Part shown: positions 28,709-35,160 of the stretch, in pieces | Numbering within the stretch: position 1 is the first letter of the stretch | How the letters are laid out: each line of letters opens with the position of its first letter | NCBI GenBank assembly: GCA_027487845.1 | Contig: JAIYCV010000037.1 | Coordinates: 88,500 to 152,499, forward strand | Reading direction: 5' to 3' | DNA: 64,000 bases | DNA from: Flammeovirgaceae bacterium | GTDB lineage: Bacteria > Bacteroidota > Bacteroidia > Cytophagales > Cyclobacteriaceae | Notes under the pieces: generated by a model | What the model saw: the letters and a program-made list of their open reading frames with translations, nothing else | What the model was told of the DNA's origin: nothing | Database searches by the model: none | Program-made: the position numbers and the translations under genes

Positions 28709-30022
28709 ATGGACACTCATCTGATTCCAGCCATTCTTATTTCACTCGTATTTTCGTTTTTCTTTTCCGGCATTGAGATAGCATTTCTTTCGGCAAATCG
28801 GCTACAAATAGAACTTAAAGCTAAAAAAGGAGTCACCTGGGCCACTATCATGTCGCGGTTTATCAAGAAACCTTCGGGTTTTATTGGCACCACCCTAATT
28901 GGCAATACGCTGGCATTGGTTCTTTTTGGCATTTACACCACCGAAATGTTCGAGCCCATGCTAAAGGAAACTTTACCTGCCAGCCTAAACAATGAGCTTT
29001 CTGTTCTATTGATTCAAACTTTTGGATCTACCATGGTCATTTTGTTTACGGCTGAGTTTCTTCCTAAGAGTTTATTTCTAATCAATCCCAATCTCATGTT
29101 GGCGGCTTTGGCTGTTCCGTTTCAGCTGCTTTATTTTCCTATTTGGGTGATCATGTTTCCAATCGTCTCACTGTCAAAGTTTGTAATCATTTACGTCTTG
29201 CGCCTAGAGTATTCGGAAGAGAAGCCCGTTTTCGGATTAACTGATCTGAATAATTATTTGAAAAATTCTTTGAACGTAAAGCACGATGACGAAGAAATAA
29301 AGCTTGACAGAAAGATATTCCATAATGCGCTAGAGTTCAAAACCGTTCGCATCCGCGATTGCATGATTCCAAGAACAGAGATAGCCGCCATCGACATTCA
29401 GGACGGCATCGAAAAGCTAAAAGAAGCATTTTTGGAGAGTGGCCATTCTAAAATATTGATCTACAAAGAAAAAATTGATGACATTATTGGCTATTGTCAT
29501 TCAGCTGCCCTTTTTGGCAAACCCCAAACAATTGAAGAAATTCTAACTCCCATTAGAATTGTGCCCGAAACCATGCTTGCAAATGCATTGATGGTTCAAT
29601 TGATAAAAGAGCGTAAAAGCCTGGCGGCCGTTGTGGATGAATTTGGTGGAATTTCGGGTTTGGTGAGTATGGAAGATGTGATCGAAGAAATTTTTGGAGA
29701 TATTGAAGACGAGCATGACGAAGACACGTTGTTGGAGCAGAAACTGGATGACAAAACATATCAACTGAGTGCCCGGCATGAAATTGATTACCTGAATGAA
29801 ACATATGGTTGGTCATTGCCTGAGGGCGATTATGAAACGCTGGGCGGCCTTATTCTTTCATTTACAGAAGATTTTCCCGATCAAGGGGAGGAAATCAAAA
29901 TACCCGGTTACACCTTTTCCATTCTTACCACGCTGGATAACCGTATTCAAACCGTTACACTTACCGTGGAGGATGGGAAAAAGGGCAATTCTGCCACAGA
30001 ATCAGTAAACTTCCACGGATGA
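28709..30022 (+). CDS. CorC/HlyC-family CBS-domain membrane protein
   Basis: 437 residues: an N-terminal DUF21 (CNNM) transmembrane domain with four helices (about 5-180, start ILISLVFSFFFSGIEIAFLSANR), a CBS pair (about 205-330, RIRDCMIPRTEIAAIDI and LAAVVDEFGGISGLVSMEDVIEEIFGDI are hallmark sequences), and a C-terminal CorC_HlyC domain (YETLGGLIL). Family members are linked to Mg2+ or other divalent-ion efflux; annotations as hemolysin are historical. In Bacteroidota a similar protein, GldE, exists, but this neighbourhood (lptC and a PpiD-like gene) does not establish that identity. Confidence 0.9.
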   Translation: MDTHLIPAILISLVFSFFFSGIEIAFLSANRLQIELKAKKGVTWATIMSRFIKKPSGFIGTTLIGNTLALVLFGIYTTEMFEPMLKETLPASLNNELSVLLIQTFGSTMVILFTAEFLPKSLFLINPNLMLAALAVPFQLLYFPIWVIMFPIVSLSKFVIIYVLRLEYSEEKPVFGLTDLNNYLKNSLNVKHDDEEIKLDRKIFHNALEFKTVRIRDCMIPRTEIAAIDIQDGIEKLKEAFLESGHSKILIYKEKIDDIIGYCHSAALFGKPQTIEEILTPIRIVPETMLANALMVQLIKERKSLAAVVDEFGGISGLVSMEDVIEEIFGDIEDEHDEDTLLEQKLDDKTYQLSARHEIDYLNETYGWSLPEGDYETLGGLILSFTEDFPDQGEEIKIPGYTFSILTTLDNRIQTVTLTVEDGKKGNSATESVNFHG

Positions 30023-30033
30023 TTTTTTTAACC

Positions 30034-30064
30034 TTTGCTGAATTGACAGAACGGGTTAAATTTG
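30034..30064 (+). promoter_or_regulatory. -33/-7 promoter of the PpiD/SurA-like gene
   Basis: TTTG at 30034-30037, 19-bp spacer, TAAATTTG at 30057-30064; both match consensus at standard spacing, 40 bp upstream of the ATG. Confidence 0.7.
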
Positions 30065-30104
30065 CGGCTCTTTAATTTTTTTTAACATTTAATTTTCGGT
30101 TTTT

Positions 30105-32222
30105 ATGGCATTGATAAGCACGCTGAGGGAAAAAATGACCAAATGGGTTGTCGGTTTTATTGCCCTCGCCATGATCGCCTTCATTGTAGGTAGCGATTTA
30201 TTCGGCAGTGGCCCGCGCTCCATTTTTGGAGGTAGCGACAAAGAAATTGGCGTTATTGCCGGTAATAGCATTTCACTAGAAGAATATCAGGCTGTCTTGC
30301 AAGACAGGGAAAACAACTACATTCTCAACTTTGGCCGCCAACCTGGCGAGCGTGAGCAGCCTACCCTGCGCCAACAAGCTTGGGATCTATTGATCGCCAA
30401 ATATGCCATCACCACACAATATGAAAAAGTAGGCGTACAAGTAACCACAGACGAGATCTGGGATGTGATCCAAGGGAAGAATATTGACGAAAACATTAAG
30501 CAATCATTCTTGGATTCACTCGGCAAATTCGATCGAAGTAAATTAATCAGCTACCTGCAATCTTTGGATGCGCAGCCGGCAAATTCAGAGGCAAGGGTTC
30601 GATGGAATCTTTTCAAGCAAAGCCTTGTGCCGGGCCGCGAGCGTTTGAAGTACGAAAACCTAATCGTTAAAACCAATTATGTAACTGAAGCAGAAGGCGA
30701 ACGCGACTATCACAATCAAAATGATGTTGCTGAGGTGAAGTATTTGTATGTGCCTTTCTTCTCGGTCAGCGATTCAACCATAAAAGTTACAGATAGTGAT
30801 CTGAAAGGCTACTACGAAAAAAATAAAAAGAAATACAAAGTAGAGCTTAGTCGCAATATGAGCTATGTAACCATACCATTAGTTGCCACAGCGGAAGATT
30901 CGTTGGCCATCCGTCAGGAATTGGAAAGACTTAAAGTATCATTTGCTACAACGACTGAAGATTCGGCTTACGCCACCAACAACAGCGATGGAAAGAACGC
31001 TTTTGAAAAAGTATCTCCTTCGAAGTTGCCAACGTTCTTAGCCAGTCAAAAAGAAAATTTAATTGCGGGTACGATTTTGGGGCCACTGATGGAAGGCAGC
31101 AATTATAAACTAGTTAAAGTTGTAGCCGTGGGTGAGGATACCATAGGCACAGCTAAGGCGAGCCACATCCTAATTAAATGGGACAAAGACACACCGGAAG
31201 AAAAGGCCAAAGCAAAAGAAAAGGCTACCAAGATTTTGAAAGAGATTAAAGGCGGTGCTGACTTCGCTGCTAAAGCAAGGGAATTTGGAACTGACGGTAC
31301 CGCTTCAAAAGGCGGAGACCTAGGCTATTTTACTTCGGGCCAAATGGTAAAACCATTTGAAGAGGCTGTTTTTAAAGCAAAAAAAACAGGTTTACTGCCA
31401 GAGTTAACCGAAACTACCTTTGGCTATCACATTATTAGTGTAACCGAAGTTAAAAATAACACTGCCTATACAATAGCTACCATTGAACGCGAAATCACAC
31501 CGAGTGAAGCTACGCAAAACGAAACGTTTAGAAAAGCAGACACTTTTGCCAGTGGCCTTTCAGGAGTTGACGAATTCAAGGAAAAAGCAACGAAAGAAGG
31601 TTTAATTGTGTACGATGCGAATGAAGTAAGCACCACCGAGAGAAGAGTAAACAACTTGGGCGAAGCCCGCCAAATGGTTACTTGGCTGTTCCGCGATGCA
31701 AAAAATGGAAAAGTTTCAACTGTATTTGACCTTGAAAATAATTACGTGGTAGCCGTAATGACAGGTGAAACAGAAGCTGGGTTTAAGCCATTGGAGAAAA
31801 TTAAAGATGAAATAACGCCGATGGTGAAAAATGAACTAAAAGGCAAAGCGATCATTGAAAAATTAGCGGCTCAAAAAGGTTCGTTAGAAGAAATCGCAAA
31901 GGCGTTTGGCAGCGATGCCACAGTAAATACGGTGAATGATTTGAAGTTAAATGGAAATGCGTTAGGCACAATTGGCTTCGATCCGACTGCAGTGGGTGCA
32001 GCTTTCTCATTGGAAGGAGGAAAAACTACGAAGCCTTTTGCTGGAGAAAATGGCGTCTTTATCATTGAGATGAAAAATAAAACGGTGGCCCCGGGCATGC
32101 AAGAATATGCTACGTTCAAAAATCAAGCTCTTCAAGCCATGAATGGTCGAGTAGCTTACAATGTTTCTGAAGCATTCAAAGATGCCGCGGAGATAAAGGA
32201 CAAACGCTATAAATTTTATTAG
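30105..32222 (+). CDS. PpiD/SurA-like periplasmic peptidyl-prolyl isomerase
   Basis: A 705-residue membrane-anchored folding factor for exported proteins. It has one N-terminal membrane helix (about 12-32, VVGFIALAMIAFIVGSDLFG), a SurA_N-like chaperone domain (about 45-215), a long middle segment, and a parvulin rotamase domain at about 350-450 (ASHILIKWDKDT, then GGDLGYFTSGQMVKPFEEAVF, FGYHIISVTEVK). The C-terminal part (about 450-705) is a second chaperone-like region. It is the last gene of the coaX-lptC-CorC cluster but has its own promoter, and is followed by two terminators. Confidence 0.9.
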   Translation: MALISTLREKMTKWVVGFIALAMIAFIVGSDLFGSGPRSIFGGSDKEIGVIAGNSISLEEYQAVLQDRENNYILNFGRQPGEREQPTLRQQAWDLLIAKYAITTQYEKVGVQVTTDEIWDVIQGKNIDENIKQSFLDSLGKFDRSKLISYLQSLDAQPANSEARVRWNLFKQSLVPGRERLKYENLIVKTNYVTEAEGERDYHNQNDVAEVKYLYVPFFSVSDSTIKVTDSDLKGYYEKNKKKYKVELSRNMSYVTIPLVATAEDSLAIRQELERLKVSFATTTEDSAYATNNSDGKNAFEKVSPSKLPTFLASQKENLIAGTILGPLMEGSNYKLVKVVAVGEDTIGTAKASHILIKWDKDTPEEKAKAKEKATKILKEIKGGADFAAKAREFGTDGTASKGGDLGYFTSGQMVKPFEEAVFKAKKTGLLPELTETTFGYHIISVTEVKNNTAYTIATIEREITPSEATQNETFRKADTFASGLSGVDEFKEKATKEGLIVYDANEVSTTERRVNNLGEARQMVTWLFRDAKNGKVSTVFDLENNYVVAVMTGETEAGFKPLEKIKDEITPMVKNELKGKAIIEKLAAQKGSLEEIAKAFGSDATVNTVNDLKLNGNALGTIGFDPTAVGAAFSLEGGKTTKPFAGENGVFIIEMKNKTVAPGMQEYATFKNQALQAMNGRVAYNVSEAFKDAAEIKDKRYKFY

Positions 32223-32238
32223 TAGACTTTCATAAAAC

Positions 32239-32283
32239 CTCCGAGGTCTTTTGTTTCAACAGCTCAGGACCTTGGAGTTTTTT
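32239..32283 (+). terminator. intrinsic terminator after the PpiD-like gene
   Basis: Ten-bp stem CTCCGAGGTC (32239-32248) / GACCTTGGAG (32268-32277) with one G-U pair and a T6 tract. Confidence 0.85.
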
Positions 32284-32304
32284 GGGTTAAAAGGTAACAT
32301 GATG

Positions 32305-32325
32305 GCCCCTTAAAAGGGGCTTTTT
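32305..32325 (+). terminator. second hairpin terminator directly before the DUF493 gene
   Basis: Seven-bp stem GCCCCTT/AAGGGGC (32305-32311 / 32314-32320) followed by T5 at 32321-32325. It ends only 8 bp before the ATG at 32334, so it may act as an attenuator or leader hairpin of that gene. Confidence 0.8.
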
Positions 32326-32333
32326 GCTTTAAT

Positions 32334-32597
32334 ATGAACGAAGATTGGTATTTATCATTTCAAGAAAAATTAGACCAACATTATGCATGGCCTTCGCTGT
32401 ATATTTTTAAGTTCATTGTTCCGAAAGGAAAAGAAGCTGAACTGAAGCAACTCTTTCTCTTGCATACAGCAAACGAGAAGACATCTAAAAATGGGAACTA
32501 CACCAGCGTAACACTTCAAATGATGATGCCTTCCAGTCAGGCGGTTATTGACGTTTATAAGAAGATATCGGAAATAGAAGGCATCGTTTCTCTTTGA
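32334..32597 (+). CDS. DUF493 family protein
   Basis: An 87-residue cytosolic protein of the DUF493 (YbeD-like) family, an ACT-like alpha-beta fold. The pattern WPSLYIFKFIVPKGKEAELKQLF, then KNGNYTSVTLQMMMPSSQAVIDVYKKISEIEG, is the usual one. No catalytic residue is suggested by the family and its function is unknown (an ACT-like regulatory role is often guessed). The gene lies 8 bp after a hairpin terminator and no -33/-7 promoter is visible in that space, so its transcription must come from read-through or an unrecognised promoter. Confidence 0.85.
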   Translation: MNEDWYLSFQEKLDQHYAWPSLYIFKFIVPKGKEAELKQLFLLHTANEKTSKNGNYTSVTLQMMMPSSQAVIDVYKKISEIEGIVSL

Positions 32598-32600
32598 TTT

Positions 32601-32632
32601 TTGGCAGGGCCGCCACGCAAATGCTATCTTTA
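32601..32632 (+). promoter_or_regulatory. possible promoter of the pterin dehydratase gene
   Basis: TTG (32601-32603), 21-bp spacer, TATCTTTA (32625-32632; 7 of 8 consensus positions), 19 bp before the ATG. It lies after the DUF493 stop. Confidence 0.4.
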
Positions 32633-32651
32633 ACAAATAACTATTTTTTGT

Positions 32652-32882
32652 ATGTGGATAGAAGAAGACAATAAACTAAAGAAGACCTTCAAGTTTAAAG
32701 ATTTTACAGAAGCGTTTGGTTTTATTACCAAGGTGGCTTTAGAAGCGGAGAAGATGAACCACCATCCGTTTTGGAGCAACGTCTATAATTCGGTGAGCAT
32801 CGAGCTTTCAACACACGATGCCGGGAATGTAGTTACTGAAAAAGATTATGCGTTGGCTAAGATGATTGATTCGCTTAGCTAA
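32652..32882 (+). CDS. 4a-hydroxytetrahydrobiopterin dehydratase-like protein (PCD/DCoH)
   Basis: A 76-residue pterin-4a-carbinolamine dehydratase, which recycles the cofactor of aromatic amino acid hydroxylases or serves other pterin-linked steps. The family block [20 protein letters not shown] (His37, His38) is followed by [21 protein letters not shown] (His55, Asp56); these His residues correspond to the active-site positions of the family. Length is slightly shorter than the common 90-100 residue form because the N-terminal extension is missing. No phenylalanine hydroxylase gene is adjacent. Confidence 0.9.
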   Translation: MWIEEDNKLKKTFKFKDFTEAFGFITKVALEAEKMNHHPFWSNVYNSVSIELSTHDAGNVVTEKDYALAKMIDSLS

Positions 32883-32966
32883 TTCAAAATTGCAAAAAAT
32901 TACAGATTACAAATTGCCGATTTAGTAGTGTGATTCTAATTTGAAATCTTGAACTTGTATTTTGAA
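32883..32966 (+). repeat. nested inverted repeats in the spacer before rsmI
   Basis: TTCAAAAT (32883-32890, directly after the dehydratase stop) pairs with ATTTTGAA (32959-32966, 5 bp before the rsmI ATG), and inside it CAAATT (32910-32915) pairs with AATTTG (32938-32943). The spacer is AT-rich and made of short related words. Confidence 0.5.
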
Positions 32967-32971
32967 ATCAA

Positions 32972-33652
32972 ATGGAGAAGATTGCGCTCTACCTCGTCCC
33001 AACTCCTATCGGCAACCTGGGAGATATCACATTGCGCGCGTTGGAAATCCTCAAATCGGTAGACACTATTTTAGCGGAAGACACTCGGAAGTCAGGAATT
33101 CTGTTAAAACATTATGAAATAAGTAAACCGCTGCAAAGCTTTCATATTTTTAATGAGCATCAAACACAAGACGGGCTAGTTAAACGAATGCTGGCGGGCG
33201 AAGTAATGGCACTTATAAGCGATGCCGGGACTCCGGGAATCTCTGATCCAGGATTTCTTCTTGTACGCGAGTCTTTAAACGCTGGCTTAAAAGTAGAATG
33301 CCTACCGGGTGCTACCGCTTTTGTTCCGGCACTTGTGAAGTCGGGTTTCCCGACAGATCGATTTGTTTTCGAAGGTTTTTTGCCCCACAAAAAGGGCAGG
33401 CAAACCGCCATTAAAAAGCTAGCGGAAGAGGAACGCACTATCCTACTTTATGAGTCCCCCCATCGGTTGGTTAAGGCATTAGAGCAAATTTTGGAGTTCT
33501 TCGGCCCCGACAGAAATGTTTCGGTTTCGCGCGAGCTCACCAAAGTGTATGAAGAAACCGTTACGGGAAGTGTGTCATTTGTGCTGGCACATTTCAAAGC
33601 AAAAGATGTGAAGGGCGAAATTGTAATTGTGATTGAAGGCAAAAAGGAATAA
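32972..33652 (+). CDS. rsmI: 16S rRNA (cytidine1402-2'-O)-methyltransferase
   Basis: RsmI methylates the ribose of C1402 in the 16S rRNA P site, using SAM. The N-terminus ALYLVPTPIGNLGDITLRAL is diagnostic. Other blocks are DTILAEDTRKSGILLKHY, ALISDAGTPGISDPGFLLV, the CLPGATAFVPALVKSG loop and the YESPHRLVKALEQI segment. The length of 226 residues is shorter than E. coli RsmI because the C-terminal extension is lacking. ATG 32972 is directly preceded by an inverted-repeat spacer. Neighbour suhB follows after 83 bp. Confidence 0.95.
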   Translation: MEKIALYLVPTPIGNLGDITLRALEILKSVDTILAEDTRKSGILLKHYEISKPLQSFHIFNEHQTQDGLVKRMLAGEVMALISDAGTPGISDPGFLLVRESLNAGLKVECLPGATAFVPALVKSGFPTDRFVFEGFLPHKKGRQTAIKKLAEEERTILLYESPHRLVKALEQILEFFGPDRNVSVSRELTKVYEETVTGSVSFVLAHFKAKDVKGEIVIVIEGKKE

Positions 33653-33669
33653 TTGTTGGATATTTAAGC

Positions 33670-33722
33670 TATGAGCTTTAAGGTTCGAGGCGTTTCTCGT
33701 GGCTGGCGGCTCGAAACTCATA
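33670..33722 (+). repeat. nested inverted repeat in the rsmI-suhB spacer
   Basis: TATGAG (33670-33675) pairs with CTCATA (33717-33722), and TTCGAG (33684-33689) pairs with CTCGAA (33710-33715). Unlike the other spacers, this one is GC-rich in its loop. Confidence 0.5.
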
Positions 33723-33735
33723 AACCAGTCTGCGA

Positions 33736-34527
33736 ATGAATTTACAAGAAATCGAAAACAACGTAGTTGATCTTTGCCGCGAAGTGGGATACTTTATTCA
33801 AACGGAATCTAAAAACTTTGATAAGAACCGTATTGAATTGAAAGGTGACGGATTTACGAATTTGGTTTCTTATGTGGATAAGGAATCCGAAAAAAAAATT
33901 GTGGCTGCTTTAAACAAGATTTTGCCAGGGTCTGGAATTCTTGGCGAAGAAGGTTCTTCTGTCGATGGGACGAATGATTATCGGTGGATCATCGATCCGT
34001 TAGACGGTACAACTAATTTCACACACGGTCTTCCTATTTTTTCTATCAGCATTGGCCTGCTGAACCACAATGAAATTGTGGCTGGCGTGGTACACGACAT
34101 CACTCGTGGCGATGCGTATCATACTTCAAAAGGGAATCCTTCTTATTGCAACAACCAAGAAATTCACGTATCGAAGGCTCGTAACCTAAACGAAAGTTTG
34201 CTCGCCACCGGGTTTCCCTATTACCATTTTGATAAGCGAGATGCCTACCTGGAAATAATTAAACTATTTCTCGAAAAAACACACGGCATCCGGAGATTGG
34301 GCAGCGCTGCCATTGACTTAGCATACGTTGCTTGCGGCCGCATGGAAGGTTTTTTTGAATACAATCTTAATGCGTGGGACGTGGCCGCGGGTGCATTGCT
34401 AGTTCAGCAAGCAGGTGGTAAGGTTACCGACTTTAACGGAGGTGGCAACTTCCTTTTTGGAGGAGAGTTATGCGCAGCGTGTGATGTACACAAAGAAATG
34501 CTGGACATAATCAAAGAAAAATGGTAG
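33736..34527 (+). CDS. suhB: inositol monophosphatase family protein
   Basis: A Mg2+-dependent phosphatase of the IMPase/SuhB family, acting on inositol monophosphate or related sugar phosphates. Metal ligands are in EEG (about 71-73), the DPLDGTTNFTHG motif (87-98), and WDVAAGALLVQQAGGKVTDFNGG near the C-terminus. Length 263 is typical. It is a single gene after rsmI and the symbol suhB is the usual assignment, though the physiological substrate cannot be read from sequence. Confidence 0.9.
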   Translation: MNLQEIENNVVDLCREVGYFIQTESKNFDKNRIELKGDGFTNLVSYVDKESEKKIVAALNKILPGSGILGEEGSSVDGTNDYRWIIDPLDGTTNFTHGLPIFSISIGLLNHNEIVAGVVHDITRGDAYHTSKGNPSYCNNQEIHVSKARNLNESLLATGFPYYHFDKRDAYLEIIKLFLEKTHGIRRLGSAAIDLAYVACGRMEGFFEYNLNAWDVAAGALLVQQAGGKVTDFNGGGNFLFGGELCAACDVHKEMLDIIKEKW

Positions 34528-34544
34528 CCGCTTTTTAGTTGCTT

Positions 34545-34895
34545 CTAATTGAGAAGAGTTGTTCTGATCTTATTCACGGTAACGGTAGTAAATCGCTTTA
34601 GCAAAAAATTTTCATGCGCTCTAAAAAGTTTTACCACAGTGTCGATCATTTCTAGTCGCTGTGAGAATTTATACCTAAGCAAAACCACGCTTATGTTTTT
34701 TCTGCCATGAGCAAATACCCAATTCCCGAAATCCTTGTCATTCGTCAAAATGAGCCAAGGCATATCCTTAGCAAAATCTACAATCATTTCATCAGTCATA
34801 CCAGGTCGGCTTTCCTTAATTGAGTAAACCTCAAATCCATTTGTTCCCAACGCCTCAATGATACTTCTATCTATGTTCTCGTCCGCAAGTATCAT
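34545..34895 (-). CDS. DUF5615 PIN-like toxin-type protein
   Basis: A 116-residue protein with the DUF5615 (Mut7-C/PIN-like) pattern: ILADENIDRSIIEALGTNGFEV, then the acidic SIKESRPGMTDEMIVDFAKDMPWLILTNDKDFGNWVFAHG. The conserved Asp/Glu residues (Asp4, Glu5 and the NDKDFG acidic pair) are as expected for a PIN-like RNase active site. It overlaps the DUF433 gene by 4 bp (ATGA), so translation is coupled. Such pairs are annotated as type II toxin-antitoxin-like modules; toxicity is not shown for this one. Confidence 0.85.
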   Translation of the reverse strand: MILADENIDRSIIEALGTNGFEVYSIKESRPGMTDEMIVDFAKDMPWLILTNDKDFGNWVFAHGRKNISVVLLRYKFSQRLEMIDTVVKLFRAHENFLLKRFTTVTVNKIRTTLLN

Positions 34896-35119
34896 TTGAT
34901 TGATAATATCTCCTCGTGCGCTACAAGAGAAGAAGCATATTGGAGGGCCGCTTTAATATCTGACACAGTAATATGTGGGTACATGTCAGTTATTTCCGCA
35001 AAGGAAGCTCCTTCGGAAAGCATGTTTAAAATATGTTCAACAGTGATTCTAGTACCCTTTATTGTAGGCTTTCCAAGCATTATGGCAGGGTCACTAACTA
35101 TGTTGTTATTTTCTTCCAT
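34892..35119 (-). CDS. DUF433 antitoxin-like protein
   Basis: A 75-residue DUF433 protein: NIVSDPAIMLGKPTIKGTRITVEHILNML and the AEITDMYPHITVSDIKAALQYA helices are the family signature, a winged-helix/antitoxin fold that may bind DNA. It precedes the DUF5615 gene with a 4-bp overlap. ATG 35119 is chosen over a TTG at 35125 because a -7 promoter element overlaps that TTG. If the promoter is genuine the message would be leaderless. Confidence 0.85.
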   Translation of the reverse strand: MEENNNIVSDPAIMLGKPTIKGTRITVEHILNMLSEGASFAEITDMYPHITVSDIKAALQYASSLVAHEEILSIK

Positions 35120-35122
35120 AGC

Positions 35123-35130
35123 CAAAGATA
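35123..35130 (-). promoter_or_regulatory. -7 promoter element TATCTTTG of the DUF433/DUF5615 pair
   Basis: Reads TATCTTTG on the minus strand, an exact TAnnTTTG match 3 bp before the ATG at 35119, implying a leaderless transcript if used. No -33 TTG at the standard distance. Confidence 0.35.
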
Positions 35131-35160
35131 CTCAAATTCCTAAAATTCATTTGTTTGGAA

